From CAWIJJ01 sp963836405 (GTDB taxonomy: Bacteria > Acidobacteriota > Terriglobia > Bryobacterales > Bryobacteraceae), in NCBI GenBank assembly GCA_963836405.1, contig CAWIJL010000003.1, positions 434,001 to 498,000 of the forward strand: a DNA stretch of 64,000 nt, given 5' to 3'. How positions within the stretch are numbered: position 1 is the stretch's first letter; each line of letters begins with the position of its first letter. A model generated the notes under the pieces. That model was not told where the DNA came from. It saw nothing but the letters and a program-made list of their open reading frames with translations, and did no database searches. This document shows, in pieces, positions 46,227 to 54,724 of the stretch. The position numbers and the translations under genes are program-made.

Positions 46227-47017
46227 ACCTCTTCGAAGCCGCCGGCGTCACTTTCCGCTACCAGGAGATCGAGGCCATTCGCGAACTGTCGCTTTCGATC
46301 GCCGAAGGCAGCCGTGTGGCCCTGCTCGGCGCCAACGGCTCGGGGAAATCCACGCTGCTACGCATCCTGGACGCGCTCTACTTCGCCGAATCGGGAGCGG
46401 TGCGGTTCCGCGGACGCGAGCTGAACGAGGCAGCTTTGGGCGATGACGCGTTCGCCTTTGCGTTTCGCCGCGAAGTCGGCATGGTCTTCCAGAATCCGGA
46501 CGTCCAGCTATTCAATCCCACCGTATTCGACGAACTGGCCTTCGGGCCGCTGCAACTGCGCTGGCCGGCGAAGCAGGTCCGGGAGCAGGTTGCCGCGACT
46601 CTCGAACGGCTCGGCATCGCGCACCTCAAGGACCGCGTCCCACACCGGCTGTCGGGCGGGGAGAAGAAACGGGTCGCGCTGGCCAGCGTACTTGTGCTGG
46701 ACCCGGCGGTGCTGCTGCTCGATGAGCCCACTTCGGCCCTCGATCCCCGCAGCCAGAGCCAGTTCATCGACCTGCTGGTGCAGTGGGGCGGCGGGGCCAA
46801 GACAATCATCACCGCCACCCACGATCTGGGCGATCTGGCCGACATCGCGGATCGCTGCGTGGTGATGGATGCCGGCTCGGTGGTGGCGGACCGGCCGCCC
46901 GCCGATGTGCTCGCCGACCGCGACCTGTTGCGCCGCACCAACCTGATCCACGCGCACCGGCACCATCACGGCCCGGAGGTCCATTTCCACCCGCACGTTC
47001 ATCGCGGCGAGACTTGA
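46223..47017 (+). CDS. cbiO: Cobalt/nickel ECF transporter ATP-binding protein CbiO with His-rich tail
   Basis: 264 aa. ABC ATPase: Walker A GANGSGKSTLL, Q-loop FQNPDVQLF, signature LSGGEKKRVAL, Walker B VLLLDEPTSALD, switch His TATHDLGD. The C-terminus has nine histidines in 18 residues (HAHRHHHGPEVHFHPHVH), probably a cytoplasmic metal sink or regulator. The 3' end overlaps the convergent nrfD-like gene by 19 nt. ATG overlaps the cbiQ stop. Confidence 0.94.
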   Translation: MNLFEAAGVTFRYQEIEAIRELSLSIAEGSRVALLGANGSGKSTLLRILDALYFAESGAVRFRGRELNEAALGDDAFAFAFRREVGMVFQNPDVQLFNPTVFDELAFGPLQLRWPAKQVREQVAATLERLGIAHLKDRVPHRLSGGEKKRVALASVLVLDPAVLLLDEPTSALDPRSQSQFIDLLVQWGGGAKTIITATHDLGDLADIADRCVVMDAGSVVADRPPADVLADRDLLRRTNLIHAHRHHHGPEVHFHPHVHRGET

Positions 47018-48015
47018 TTCAGCGACTGCTGGGCGAATGTCGAGTGGGGATCGCGCGCGGACGCCTTGCCTGCGTGAAACACGGCAAATCGCAGACAAAA
47101 ACCGCCCAGGATACCGAGCGTCCCGGCAACCCGGCGCCGCGTCCGGTTCTCGCCGGGCCAAAGTGACAGGCCCAGGCTGACGCCGGTAAGGATGCCGGCG
47201 GCTTTCCACAGGGCGCCCGAAACGCCTTCGCTTAGCGGGAGCGCCACGCGCGGCTCGCGTGACGCTTGGTGTTTCAGCGCCTGGGCAGCCGCCAGTTCGG
47301 CGATGCGTCCGGCCAGTCCGAAGCGTTTGGCGATGGCCCGCTCGCGGCTTTGCAAATCCATGCAATCGAGCAGGGATGCCAGCCCGGCGGCGGACGAGGC
47401 TCCAAACAGCAGCGGCAGGACGCGTCGCGTCTCGCTCCACACCGGAACGGCGGTGTTGCTCAACAGCACAGCGGTGTAGGTGGCGAGCGGCATGCCCAGG
47501 ATCCCCGCGCCGATCCCGGCCGCGTAGCCCAGGCGATAGAGCGGGCCGCGCGCGAAGGTCAGGATGGCCGACCCGGCGGAGAGGGGCGTCGCGATCGCCA
47601 GCACCCAGGAGCCGACGCTCATCGGGGAGGTGGGGCGGAACACCCGGAGCATGAAAAGGAATCGTCCCTTGCGTCCCAGGTCGTGGATCAGCAGGGCGCT
47701 TCCAATGCCGCCGCCGATGGCGCCGATCCAGCGGCAGCGTTCGTCGAAGCCGCGCAGCCGGCGGCCGCCCGCCAGTTGTACGGCCATCCCGAGCGTCATG
47801 GCTGCGCCCGCCACTCCGCCCACGAAAAAGTAAGCCGGGATCGACCAGATCCAGACGGGTGGCTTGAGCACCGGCCGGCCGTAGTACGAGGGAGTCCCGC
47901 CACCCGGTTCGCTGGGGGCGGTTTCCGGCGCGTTGTTTCCCGGGCTGGTTTGCTGTTGCGCGGCCTCGCCCTCGAGCAGAGCCAGCGATTCGTCGATGTT
48001 TCTTCCGTCGTTCAT
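46999..48015 (-). CDS. NrfD-like membrane subunit of the formate dehydrogenase
   Basis: 338 aa. Pro/Glu/Gln-rich N-terminal 45 residues, then about eight hydrophobic segments: IWSIPAYFFVGGVAGAAMTL, RWIGAIGGGIGSALLIHDLG, RVFRPTSPMSVGSWVLAIA, AGIGAGILGMPLATYTAVLL. The FRPTSPMSVGSW motif is typical of NrfD/PsrC proteins that pass electrons between an Fe-S subunit and quinone. It replaces the cytochrome b subunit of classic FDH-N. Starts 3 nt after the fdhB stop. Confidence 0.88.
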   Translation of the reverse strand: MNDGRNIDESLALLEGEAAQQQTSPGNNAPETAPSEPGGGTPSYYGRPVLKPPVWIWSIPAYFFVGGVAGAAMTLGMAVQLAGGRRLRGFDERCRWIGAIGGGIGSALLIHDLGRKGRFLFMLRVFRPTSPMSVGSWVLAIATPLSAGSAILTFARGPLYRLGYAAGIGAGILGMPLATYTAVLLSNTAVPVWSETRRVLPLLFGASSAAGLASLLDCMDLQSRERAIAKRFGLAGRIAELAAAQALKHQASREPRVALPLSEGVSGALWKAAGILTGVSLGLSLWPGENRTRRRVAGTLGILGGFCLRFAVFHAGKASARDPHSTFAQQSLNQVSPR

Positions 48016-48018
48016 GAT

Positions 48019-48798
48019 TTACCGCCGCGCTCCCACCACGGCTCCAACGGCCGCCGCCAGCAGGCCCAGGGAGGCGAGGGCCATCGCGCTCCAACTCTGC
48101 TTGGCGTGCCTGGCGGGCGCTACCGGGTCGGGCGGCAGGTTGTAGACCTCGGGCCGGTCCACCAGCAGGAAGAAGGCGTTCAGCCCGCCGGTTCCCGGTT
48201 GGGAGGCCGCGTCCGCGCCATAAAGGTAGGCTTCCTTCACGCCGCGCTCATGCAACTGCGCAACCCGTTCTTCCGCCTTGGCGCGCAACTCCGCCATCTC
48301 GCCGAAGATGATGGAGTCCGTGGGGCAAGCCTTGGCGCAGGCCGGTTCCATCTGGTCCCGCTGACGGTCGTAGCAGAGCGTGCATTTCCAGGCGCGGCCG
48401 TCGTCCTGCAAACGGTCGATCACGCCGAATGGGCAGCCGACCACACAATAGCCGCAGCCGTTACAGACGTCGGGCTGGACGTATACACTGTCGAATTCGG
48501 TCCGGATAATGGCCCCGGTAGGGCAGTTCTCCAGACATCCGGCGTGCTGGCAATGCTTGCAGACGTCCGAAAGCATGAGCCAGGAAAAATTCCCGGCCGT
48601 CTGCCCGGAGAGTGGTACCGGACGTTCCACGAAGGCGACGTGCCGCCAGGTGGAGGCGCCCAGCGCGACGCTGTTGTCATAGGACATGCCGCTGAAGGAC
48701 AGGCCGTCGTCCGGCAACTGGTTCCACTGCTTGCAGGCCACTTCGCAGGCCTTGCAGCCGATGCAGACCGTGGTGTCGGTAAAGAAGCCCGTGGGCAC
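48019..48798 (-). CDS. fdhB: Formate dehydrogenase iron-sulfur subunit
   Basis: 259 aa. Four cysteine clusters typical of the FdnH/NrfC type: CIGCKACEVACKQWN, CKHCQHAGCLENCPTGA, CNGCGYCVVGCPFG and CTLCYDR with CAKACPTDSI, so four 4Fe-4S. A single C-terminal helix (SAMALASLGLLAAAVGAVVG) anchors it as in FdnH. GTG start at 48798, 1 nt after the fdhA stop, with GGAGGAG about 8 nt upstream. Carries electrons from FdhA to the NrfD-like subunit. Confidence 0.93.
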   Translation of the reverse strand: MPTGFFTDTTVCIGCKACEVACKQWNQLPDDGLSFSGMSYDNSVALGASTWRHVAFVERPVPLSGQTAGNFSWLMLSDVCKHCQHAGCLENCPTGAIIRTEFDSVYVQPDVCNGCGYCVVGCPFGVIDRLQDDGRAWKCTLCYDRQRDQMEPACAKACPTDSIIFGEMAELRAKAEERVAQLHERGVKEAYLYGADAASQPGTGGLNAFFLLVDRPEVYNLPPDPVAPARHAKQSWSAMALASLGLLAAAVGAVVGARR

Positions 48799-48799
48799 G

Positions 48800-51700
48800 T
48801 CAGGTCTCCTCCCCGGAGGTGTTGCGGGCGGTCACAACCCCATGTCGTCCCGGCACTTTGTGGCGCGCCCGGGGCAGGTCCCGCCAGGCGCCGCCTTCAC
48901 CTTCGGCACGTCCGTTTGGCGCTTCCCGAGTGGCCGCCCGCCGTCCGCGCGCCCGTCGGCCTGGTTCGATGTTCCCGGTGAGGGCCTTTGACTCCTGAAT
49001 GGAAACGTTGGGATCGCCGACAAACGAAATGAGTTCGTTCGCGGCGTCGCCCCGCACCAGGCCCTTGCTGCCCCAATGGTAAGGCAGCCCGATCTGGTGC
49101 ATCACGCGGCCCTTGACCCGCAGCGGCCGCATGCGCTCGGTGACGAGCACTCGCGCTTCGATTTCGGCACGGGCGGTGGAGATGGTGGCCCAGCCGCCGT
49201 TGTGCAATCCCTTCTCGGCCGCCAGTTCCGGAGAGACCTCGCAGAACATCTCCGGTTGAAGTTCGGCGAGCCAGGAGAGCCAGCGCGACATGCCTCCGGC
49301 GGTGTGGTGTTCGGTCAGCCGGTAGGTGGTCAACACATAAGGAAAGGCCGGGTCGGCCCACGCGCGATGGTACGGATTTTCTCTTCGCCGCCACTCCATG
49401 CGCGCCGGATTGCACTGCTGCCCGTAGAGCGGATTGGGAAACAGCGATTCCTGCGGCTCGTAGTGGGTCGGCAGGGGACCGTCCTGCAGGCCCTGGGGCG
49501 CGAAGATCCACGACTTTCCATCCGCATTCATGATGAATGGGTCCGTTCCGCCAATCGTGTCGGTGCCCTGGGCGTCGTCCGGGGCACGGTACGAGGGCGG
49601 CCGGTCTTCGATGAAATCGGGTTCGTCCAGGCCGGTCCAGGAACCCTTCTCTTCGTCCCACCAGACGTACTTCTTGCGCTCGGACCAAGGGCGGCCGTCG
49701 GGATCCGCGGAAGCGCGATTGTAGAGGATGCGCCGGTTGTGCGGCCATGCCCAACCCCAATCCGGAGCCACCCAGTGCTGTTCCGAGGCCGGTTTGCGGC
49801 GCGCCGCCTGGTTGCGGCCCTTCGCATAACATCCGCTGTAGATCCAGCAGCCGCAAGCGGTGGTGCCGTCGTCTTTGAGCTTTGTGAATCCCGGCAGCGG
49901 ACTGCCGCTCGCGATGTCCCAACCGTTAATCTCCCTCAGGACGGCTTCCGCGTCCGGATCTTCGGCGGCGCCGTGCACCGGATAATCCCAGGTCAGATGC
50001 TGGATGGGCCGATCCTTGGGATCGGTCGAGTGTCGATACAGTTCGCGCAGGCGCTTGCCCAGGTGGTACATGAAATGGAGTTCGCTGCGCGCATCGCCCG
50101 GCGGTTCGATGGCCTTGTGGTGCCATTGCAGGAGCCGCTGCGTGTTGGTGAAACTGCCATCTTTCTCGGTGTGGGCCGCGGCCGGGAAGAAGAACACTTC
50201 CGTGGCGATGTCTTCGGGGCGCACCTCGCCGCGTTCGATTTCGGGCGCTGTCTTCCAGAACTCGGCGGTTTCCGTGATCTGGAAATCGCGCACCACCAAC
50301 CAGTCGAGCTTGCGCATGGCTTCCCGCTGGAAGGCCCCGTTCATGGAACCGACCACCGGGTTCTCGCCCATCACGAAGAAGCCTTTCACCACGCCGTCGG
50401 CCATGGCGGCATAAGTCGTCATATGCGAGTGGTCGCCGGTGAGGTGGGGCAGATAGTCGTAGCCCCAGTGGTTGTCGCGGGTGGCGTGCTCGCCGAACCA
50501 GGCCTTCAACAGCGACACCATGTACTTGGGAAACTCGGTCCACCAGCCGCCCTGCGAACGATTGTTCTCGAGATATCGTTCGAGTGTCGGATCCTTGCCG
50601 GCCTTGGGCATCGGCAGGTAGCCGGGCAGCAGGTTATAGAGCGTGGGAATGTCCGTCGAGCCCTGGATCGAAGCGTGCCCGCGCAGCGCCAGAATGCCGC
50701 CGCCGGGCCTTCCGATGTTGCCGAGCAGTTGCTGAATGATGGCGGCCGTACGGATGTACTGGGCGCCTACCGAATGTTGCGTCCAGCCCACGGCGTAACA
50801 GAAGGCGGAGGTGCGCTCGCGCCCCGAATTGTCGCACAGCGTCTGCGCCACTTTCAGGAACAGGTCCCGGGGAATGCCGCAGGTTTCCTCCACCATCTCC
50901 GGCGTGTAGCGCTGGTAATGGCGGCGGAGAATCTGAAACACGCAGCGAGGGTTCTGCAATGTGGGGTCGCGGTGCACGTGCCGGGCTTGAGCGCGCTCCG
51001 GGCCCGATTCGGTGGTGACCTGTTCCCTGTGCCCGGCCGCGGGCGTCTCCTCGACCCCTTCGTAGGACCACGAACTCACGTCGTACTGGTTCTTGTCTGT
51101 GTCCCATCCGCTGAACAGGCCATCCAGATCCTCCGTGTCCCGGAACTCGCCGTTGATGAGGGCCGGCGCGTTCGTGTAGTGCACCACGTACTCGTGGAAG
51201 TACCGCTGATTTTCGAGAATGTAGCGAACGATGCCGCCGAGAAACACGATGTCCGTGCCCGCGCGGATGGGCACGAAGATGTCGGCCACCGCGCTGGTGC
51301 GTGTGAATCGCGGATCCACGTGGATGATCGTGGCGCCGCGCCTCTTGGCCTCCATAACCCACTGAAAGCCCACCGGGTGGCATTCCGCCATATTCGAGCC
51401 TTCAATGACAATACAGTCGGCATTCTGCAGATCCTGCTGAAACGTGGTGGCGCCGCCGCGTCCGAAAGACGTCCCCAAACTGGGGACCGTGGAGGAGTGT
51501 CAAATACGGGCCTGGTTTTCAACTTGGACGAGGCCCAGGGCGGTGAACAGCTTCTTGATAAGGTAGTTTTCTTCGTTGTCGAGAGTGGCGCCGCCAAGGT
51601 GTGCCATAGAGAGGGTGCGGCGCAGCGGTTGGCCGCTCTTGTCGCGGTCTTCCCAAGCCGCTTCCCGCGCCTTCTTCACCCGTTCCGCTACCATATCCAT

Positions 51701-52057
51701 GGCTTGATCCAGCGGGATAGCCTGCCAGTCCCTGCCTCCCGGGCGGCGATAGAGGACCCTGCGCTCGCGGTTCGACCCCGCCACGAGCTGAAACGTGGCG
51801 GAGCCCTTGGGGCACAGGCAGCCGCGGGAAATAGGAGAATCCGGGTCTCCCTCGATATCGATGATTTTGCCGTCCTGGACGTAGACATCCTGGCCGCAGC
51901 CGACGGCGCAGTAAGGGCAGATCGATTTCACGACGCGGTCCGCGTGGCGCGTGCGTGGAGCCAGATCCGCGGTGCGTGCCGAGGCCGCCGTCTGCGCCAA
52001 AGCGGTCAGGTCGCCCTCTGCGAGCTGCCTGAAGAAGGGCCATTCCGGGATTTTCAC
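48800..52057 (-). CDS. fdhA: Formate dehydrogenase catalytic subunit, selenoprotein (in-frame TGA = Sec186)
   Basis: Oxidises formate to CO2 at a Mo- or W-bis-pterin centre. 1085 aa if the TGA at 51500-51502 is read through. N-terminal 4Fe-4S ligands C47, C50, C54 and C82 (ICPYCAVGC, RGCLCPKGS). QVENQARI precedes the TGA and HSSTVPSLGTSFGRGG follows in the same frame, which puts selenocysteine at the active-site position (E. coli FdnG Sec196) with the conserved His next to it. Downstream: NMAECHPVGFQWVMEAK, VDPRFTRTSAVADI, and a molydopterin-binding C-terminal domain. A SECIS-like hairpin follows. The GTG start at 52057 has TACTAT 6 nt upstream and no Shine-Dalgarno. No Tat signal is present. 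Readers that stop at TGA split it at 51500. Confidence 0.92.
51469..51502 (-). promoter_or_regulatory. Sec TGA codon and SECIS-like hairpin in fdhA
   Basis: On the minus strand, TGA (51502-51500), 12 nt, GTCCCC (51487-51482), loop AGTTT (51481-51477), GGGGAC (51476-51471). The perfect 6-bp stem grows to 8 bp via AC/GT around one bulged G. The loop begins 18 nt after TGA and has G in its second position, as bacterial SECIS elements do. Confidence 0.75.
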
Positions 52058-52450
52058 GCAACTATAGTATGCCGGGAAGGGCGGAAGGCGCCGGGAGATT
52101 ACACACAGGCGCGCAGTTGGACTGTTTGGCTGGATGCGGCGGGGTCCATCGGCACGCGTGAAAACTCACGGCTGCAATCCGACTAATGTCTTGAAGCCAG
52201 TCAGCCGATTCTCGCTCTGAAGGGCAGCTCATGGTTGGTGCAACGCGGGACTTAGGGGTTTTCCTCACCCTGCGGACGGCTGACCGGCTTCGGAATCCGA
52301 TTCTGTCACATTCCAATGAGAAAAATGAGACCATCTGGTGCGAAACTCTTGACGGCAGTACACGATCCATGGTTAAATCGGGCAGCTTTGAACAGCAACC
52401 GAATTATGCCCGCCGATTGGCGCTTATCCGCTGAAGGGAAAGAATTTCTC

Positions 52451-52479
52451 TTGACACGGGCAGGGCAATCAGTTATGAA
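52451..52479 (+). promoter_or_regulatory. Sigma-70-type promoter
   Basis: TTGACA (52451-52456), a 17-bp spacer and TATGAA (52474-52479): a perfect -35 and a 4/6 -10. It predicts a transcript start near 52486 and a 5' UTR of about 255 nt for the gene at 52742. The best textbook promoter in the window. Confidence 0.6.
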
Positions 52480-52558
52480 TGAGTTTACCGCGTCTGGTTT
52501 CGTGTGCAATTTTGTATCTGTACCTCGTGAGCGCAGAAGATACTAAGAACAACAAGAC

Positions 52559-52621
52559 ATGCGCCGCAGGAAAATCTTCAGTATGAAGCTGGCGATCAGC
52601 TTGATGTTCGCCGGTGAGTGA
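52559..52621 (+). CDS. 20-codon leader frame with signal-peptide character
   Basis: ATG at 52559 to TGA at 52619-52621. The product would be MRRRKIFSMKLAISLMFAGE: a basic n-region, a short hydrophobic core and Ala-Gly-Glu at the end. No Shine-Dalgarno is clear. It may be a leader peptide, or a remnant of an exported-protein gene. Whether it is translated is unknown. Confidence 0.3.
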   Translation: MRRRKIFSMKLAISLMFAGE

Positions 52622-52741
52622 CATCTCCGCCCGACACGGAGAAGTTCCCTAGGTTGAGTGAACGGATTCAGGTTTACTTTGAGGCTCAGGTTGAAAGAGA
52701 ACTTCGACCGGTTCAATTTCGCAATTCACAAGGAGAAGGAA

Positions 52742-54577
52742 ATGAATTTTCGCAGATGGATTACTGCGCTGGCTGTCCTGGCCATTTTTGCCGGCTTGGC
52801 GAGCGCGCAGGTTAGCGTCGGCAACGCGGAGGTAGGGCCGTTGCAGTGCACCGCGACGGTCGCGGTGCCGCCGCAGGTTCGGGCAGAAGGCATGACCGAG
52901 CTGATCGGTGACATCGTGCTGACCTGCACCGGCGGTTCGGCGCTTACCCCCGGTACCACGATTCCGACGGCTAACATCACGGTCAGCCTGACCACCAACA
53001 TCACCAGCCGCCTGCTTGGCACCAGCGGTGCGTCGGAAGCCCTCTTGCTGATCGACGAGCCGGGTTCCGGGATCGGCGGCGCCGGCACCCTGCTGCCCCA
53101 GACTGCTTGCTCCAGCCCCACGCTGGGTGCGGGTCCGGGCGGTTGCGCTCAGACCGTTCCGGCCGTTGGCGGCACCGTTGCCACCAACGTGTTCCAGGGT
53201 GTCGTCAGCGGCAACCAGGTCACGTTCAACGGCATTCCGGTTCTTCCTCCGGCTACGGCTGGACAGGCCCGTATCTTCCGCATCACCAACGTTCGCGCCA
53301 ATGTGGCCGGCTTGGGCGGCGGCGGTCAGGCTGGGACCACGCCGGTGCAAGCCTTTGTCTCGATCAGCGGCTCCACCTCGCTGCCCATCAACAACCCGGT
53401 TCAAATCGCCGGCTTCGTGCAGGCTGGTCTGAGCGCTGGCGTCAGTAACTTCGGCAATATCGCCCAGTGCGGCGGCGGCACCTCGCCGAGTAACCTGGCA
53501 TCGGCATCCAACGGCGGTCTCCGCTTCACCGAGAACTTCGGAACTGCCTTCAAGACTCGTGTGGCTCCGACGACCACCGGCCAGTATTCCGGTCAGCTCG
53601 GATCGGCCATCCAGAATATTCCGGGCACGATCTATAACTCCGAGAGCGGCTTCATCACCAGCGCAGTTACCGGCGCCGGCCTCGCCGACTACGGAACCCG
53701 CCTGAAGGCCGTGTTCAATAACGTGCCTGCCGGCGTTCGCATCTTCGTGACCACCACCAACATTGTCAACGCCAACACGCTTACCCAGCCTGCCGGCAAT
53801 GCGAACTCTTCCTATGCCGAGCTGGTTGTGAGTGAAACCTCTCCCGACTCCAACGGCATCATCCCGGCCGCCAGTTCCACGACGTCCACCAACAGCGGCA
53901 ACACCAAGCTGGCTGAGATCCCGGTCGTCGGCGGAACCGCCACCGCAGTTTGGGAAGTCGTCAACACCAACCCGTCCGCCCAGGAAACCTTCGTATTCGG
54001 TATGTATCAACAGTTCACCGCGAATCCGGGTGCGAATTCTCCGCCTCCGGGAACGGCCACTGTCAACCTGAGCTATGCTCCGACTCCGCCGAATGCTTTC
54101 TCGGCCAGCTCTGGCGCATCCGCTTCGGCATCGCTGCCGATTCCGCGCTTTGCGGATCTTTCGACGGCCTCCAACATCTTCACCATCGCGCTCTGCCAGA
54201 CTTCGCTGCTCTTCCCGTTCGTCACGAACCAGGGCGGCTTTGACACCGGCATCGCGATTGCCAACACCACCACCGATCCGTTCGGAACCAGGAACCAGAA
54301 TGGAACCTGCACGATGAACTGGTACGGCGGCGCTGGCAGCCCGGCGGCCACTACGACTCCGAGTATTGCAACCGGCACCGTGTACACCACGCTGGCTTCC
54401 GCTTCCGCGGCTGACTTCCAGGGCTACATGATCGCGGTTTGCAACTTCCAGTTGGCGCATGGCTTCGCGTTCGTCAGCGACATCGGCGCGCGCAACCTCG
54501 CGATGGGTTACCTGGCCCTCATTCTCCCGAGCGGCACCGGCAACCGGAACAACAGAACGGAAGAACTGAATAACTAA
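52742..54577 (+). CDS. Exported protein of unknown function, probably abundant
   Basis: 611 aa. Sec signal (FRRWITALAVLAIFAGLASA, cut before QVSV). The mature protein is low in Lys and rich in Thr, Ser, Ala, Gly and Asn, with many short beta-like segments, e.g. TIPTANITVSLTTNITSRLL and RIFRITNVRANVAGLGGG. A few paired cysteines occur. I recognise no domain. A C-terminal part (NGTCTMNWYGG, FQGYMIAVCNFQLAHGFAFV) may be a separate domain. AAGGAG precedes the ATG. Framed by a good promoter and a perfect terminator, it is likely strongly expressed; a surface or cell-envelope protein is the best guess. Confidence 0.85.
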   Translation: MNFRRWITALAVLAIFAGLASAQVSVGNAEVGPLQCTATVAVPPQVRAEGMTELIGDIVLTCTGGSALTPGTTIPTANITVSLTTNITSRLLGTSGASEALLLIDEPGSGIGGAGTLLPQTACSSPTLGAGPGGCAQTVPAVGGTVATNVFQGVVSGNQVTFNGIPVLPPATAGQARIFRITNVRANVAGLGGGGQAGTTPVQAFVSISGSTSLPINNPVQIAGFVQAGLSAGVSNFGNIAQCGGGTSPSNLASASNGGLRFTENFGTAFKTRVAPTTTGQYSGQLGSAIQNIPGTIYNSESGFITSAVTGAGLADYGTRLKAVFNNVPAGVRIFVTTTNIVNANTLTQPAGNANSSYAELVVSETSPDSNGIIPAASSTTSTNSGNTKLAEIPVVGGTATAVWEVVNTNPSAQETFVFGMYQQFTANPGANSPPPGTATVNLSYAPTPPNAFSASSGASASASLPIPRFADLSTASNIFTIALCQTSLLFPFVTNQGGFDTGIAIANTTTDPFGTRNQNGTCTMNWYGGAGSPAATTTPSIATGTVYTTLASASAADFQGYMIAVCNFQLAHGFAFVSDIGARNLAMGYLALILPSGTGNRNNRTEELNN

Positions 54578-54600
54578 CCTGTAATCGCAGGCGTCACTTC

Positions 54601-54634
54601 GAGAGGGGGGCTTCGGCTCCCCTCTCTTTTTTTT
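54601..54634 (+). terminator. Rho-independent terminator
   Basis: GAGAGGGG (54601-54608) and CCCCTCTC (54619-54626) make a perfect 8-bp stem around a short loop, followed by eight T (54627-54634). It ends the exported-protein transcript. Confidence 0.95.
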
Positions 54635-54724
54635 GTGTTCGGCCTTCTGGTGCTACACTGGAATTCCCCGCGTCCATTCTTGAGCTTGAATCGTATCGTT
54701 TCAGCGAAACGAGGAGGTTTTCTC

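Larger units (their letters stand above)
52058..52741 (+). other. Long intergenic region between fdhA and the exported-protein gene
   Basis: 684 bp without a convincing protein gene other than a 20-codon leader frame. Right part: promoter 52451-52479, leader frame 52559-52621 and a hairpin (TCTCCG 52624-52629, CGGAGA 52637-52642). Left part: the fdhA promoter, then about 350 bp in which I see nothing; short open frames there show no family features. Confidence 0.6.

Noticed and set aside
49076..52186. A 1036-codon open frame on the plus strand opposite fdhA
   Set aside because: It mirrors the formate dehydrogenase codons, has no recognisable domain, is rich in Arg/Val/His and runs against a clearly coding strand. 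GC-rich shadow frame.
52231..52546. Two overlapping short frames (67 and 76 codons) in the fdhA-exported-protein gap
   Set aside because: No Shine-Dalgarno, no family resemblance, and a sigma-70 promoter lies inside the second.
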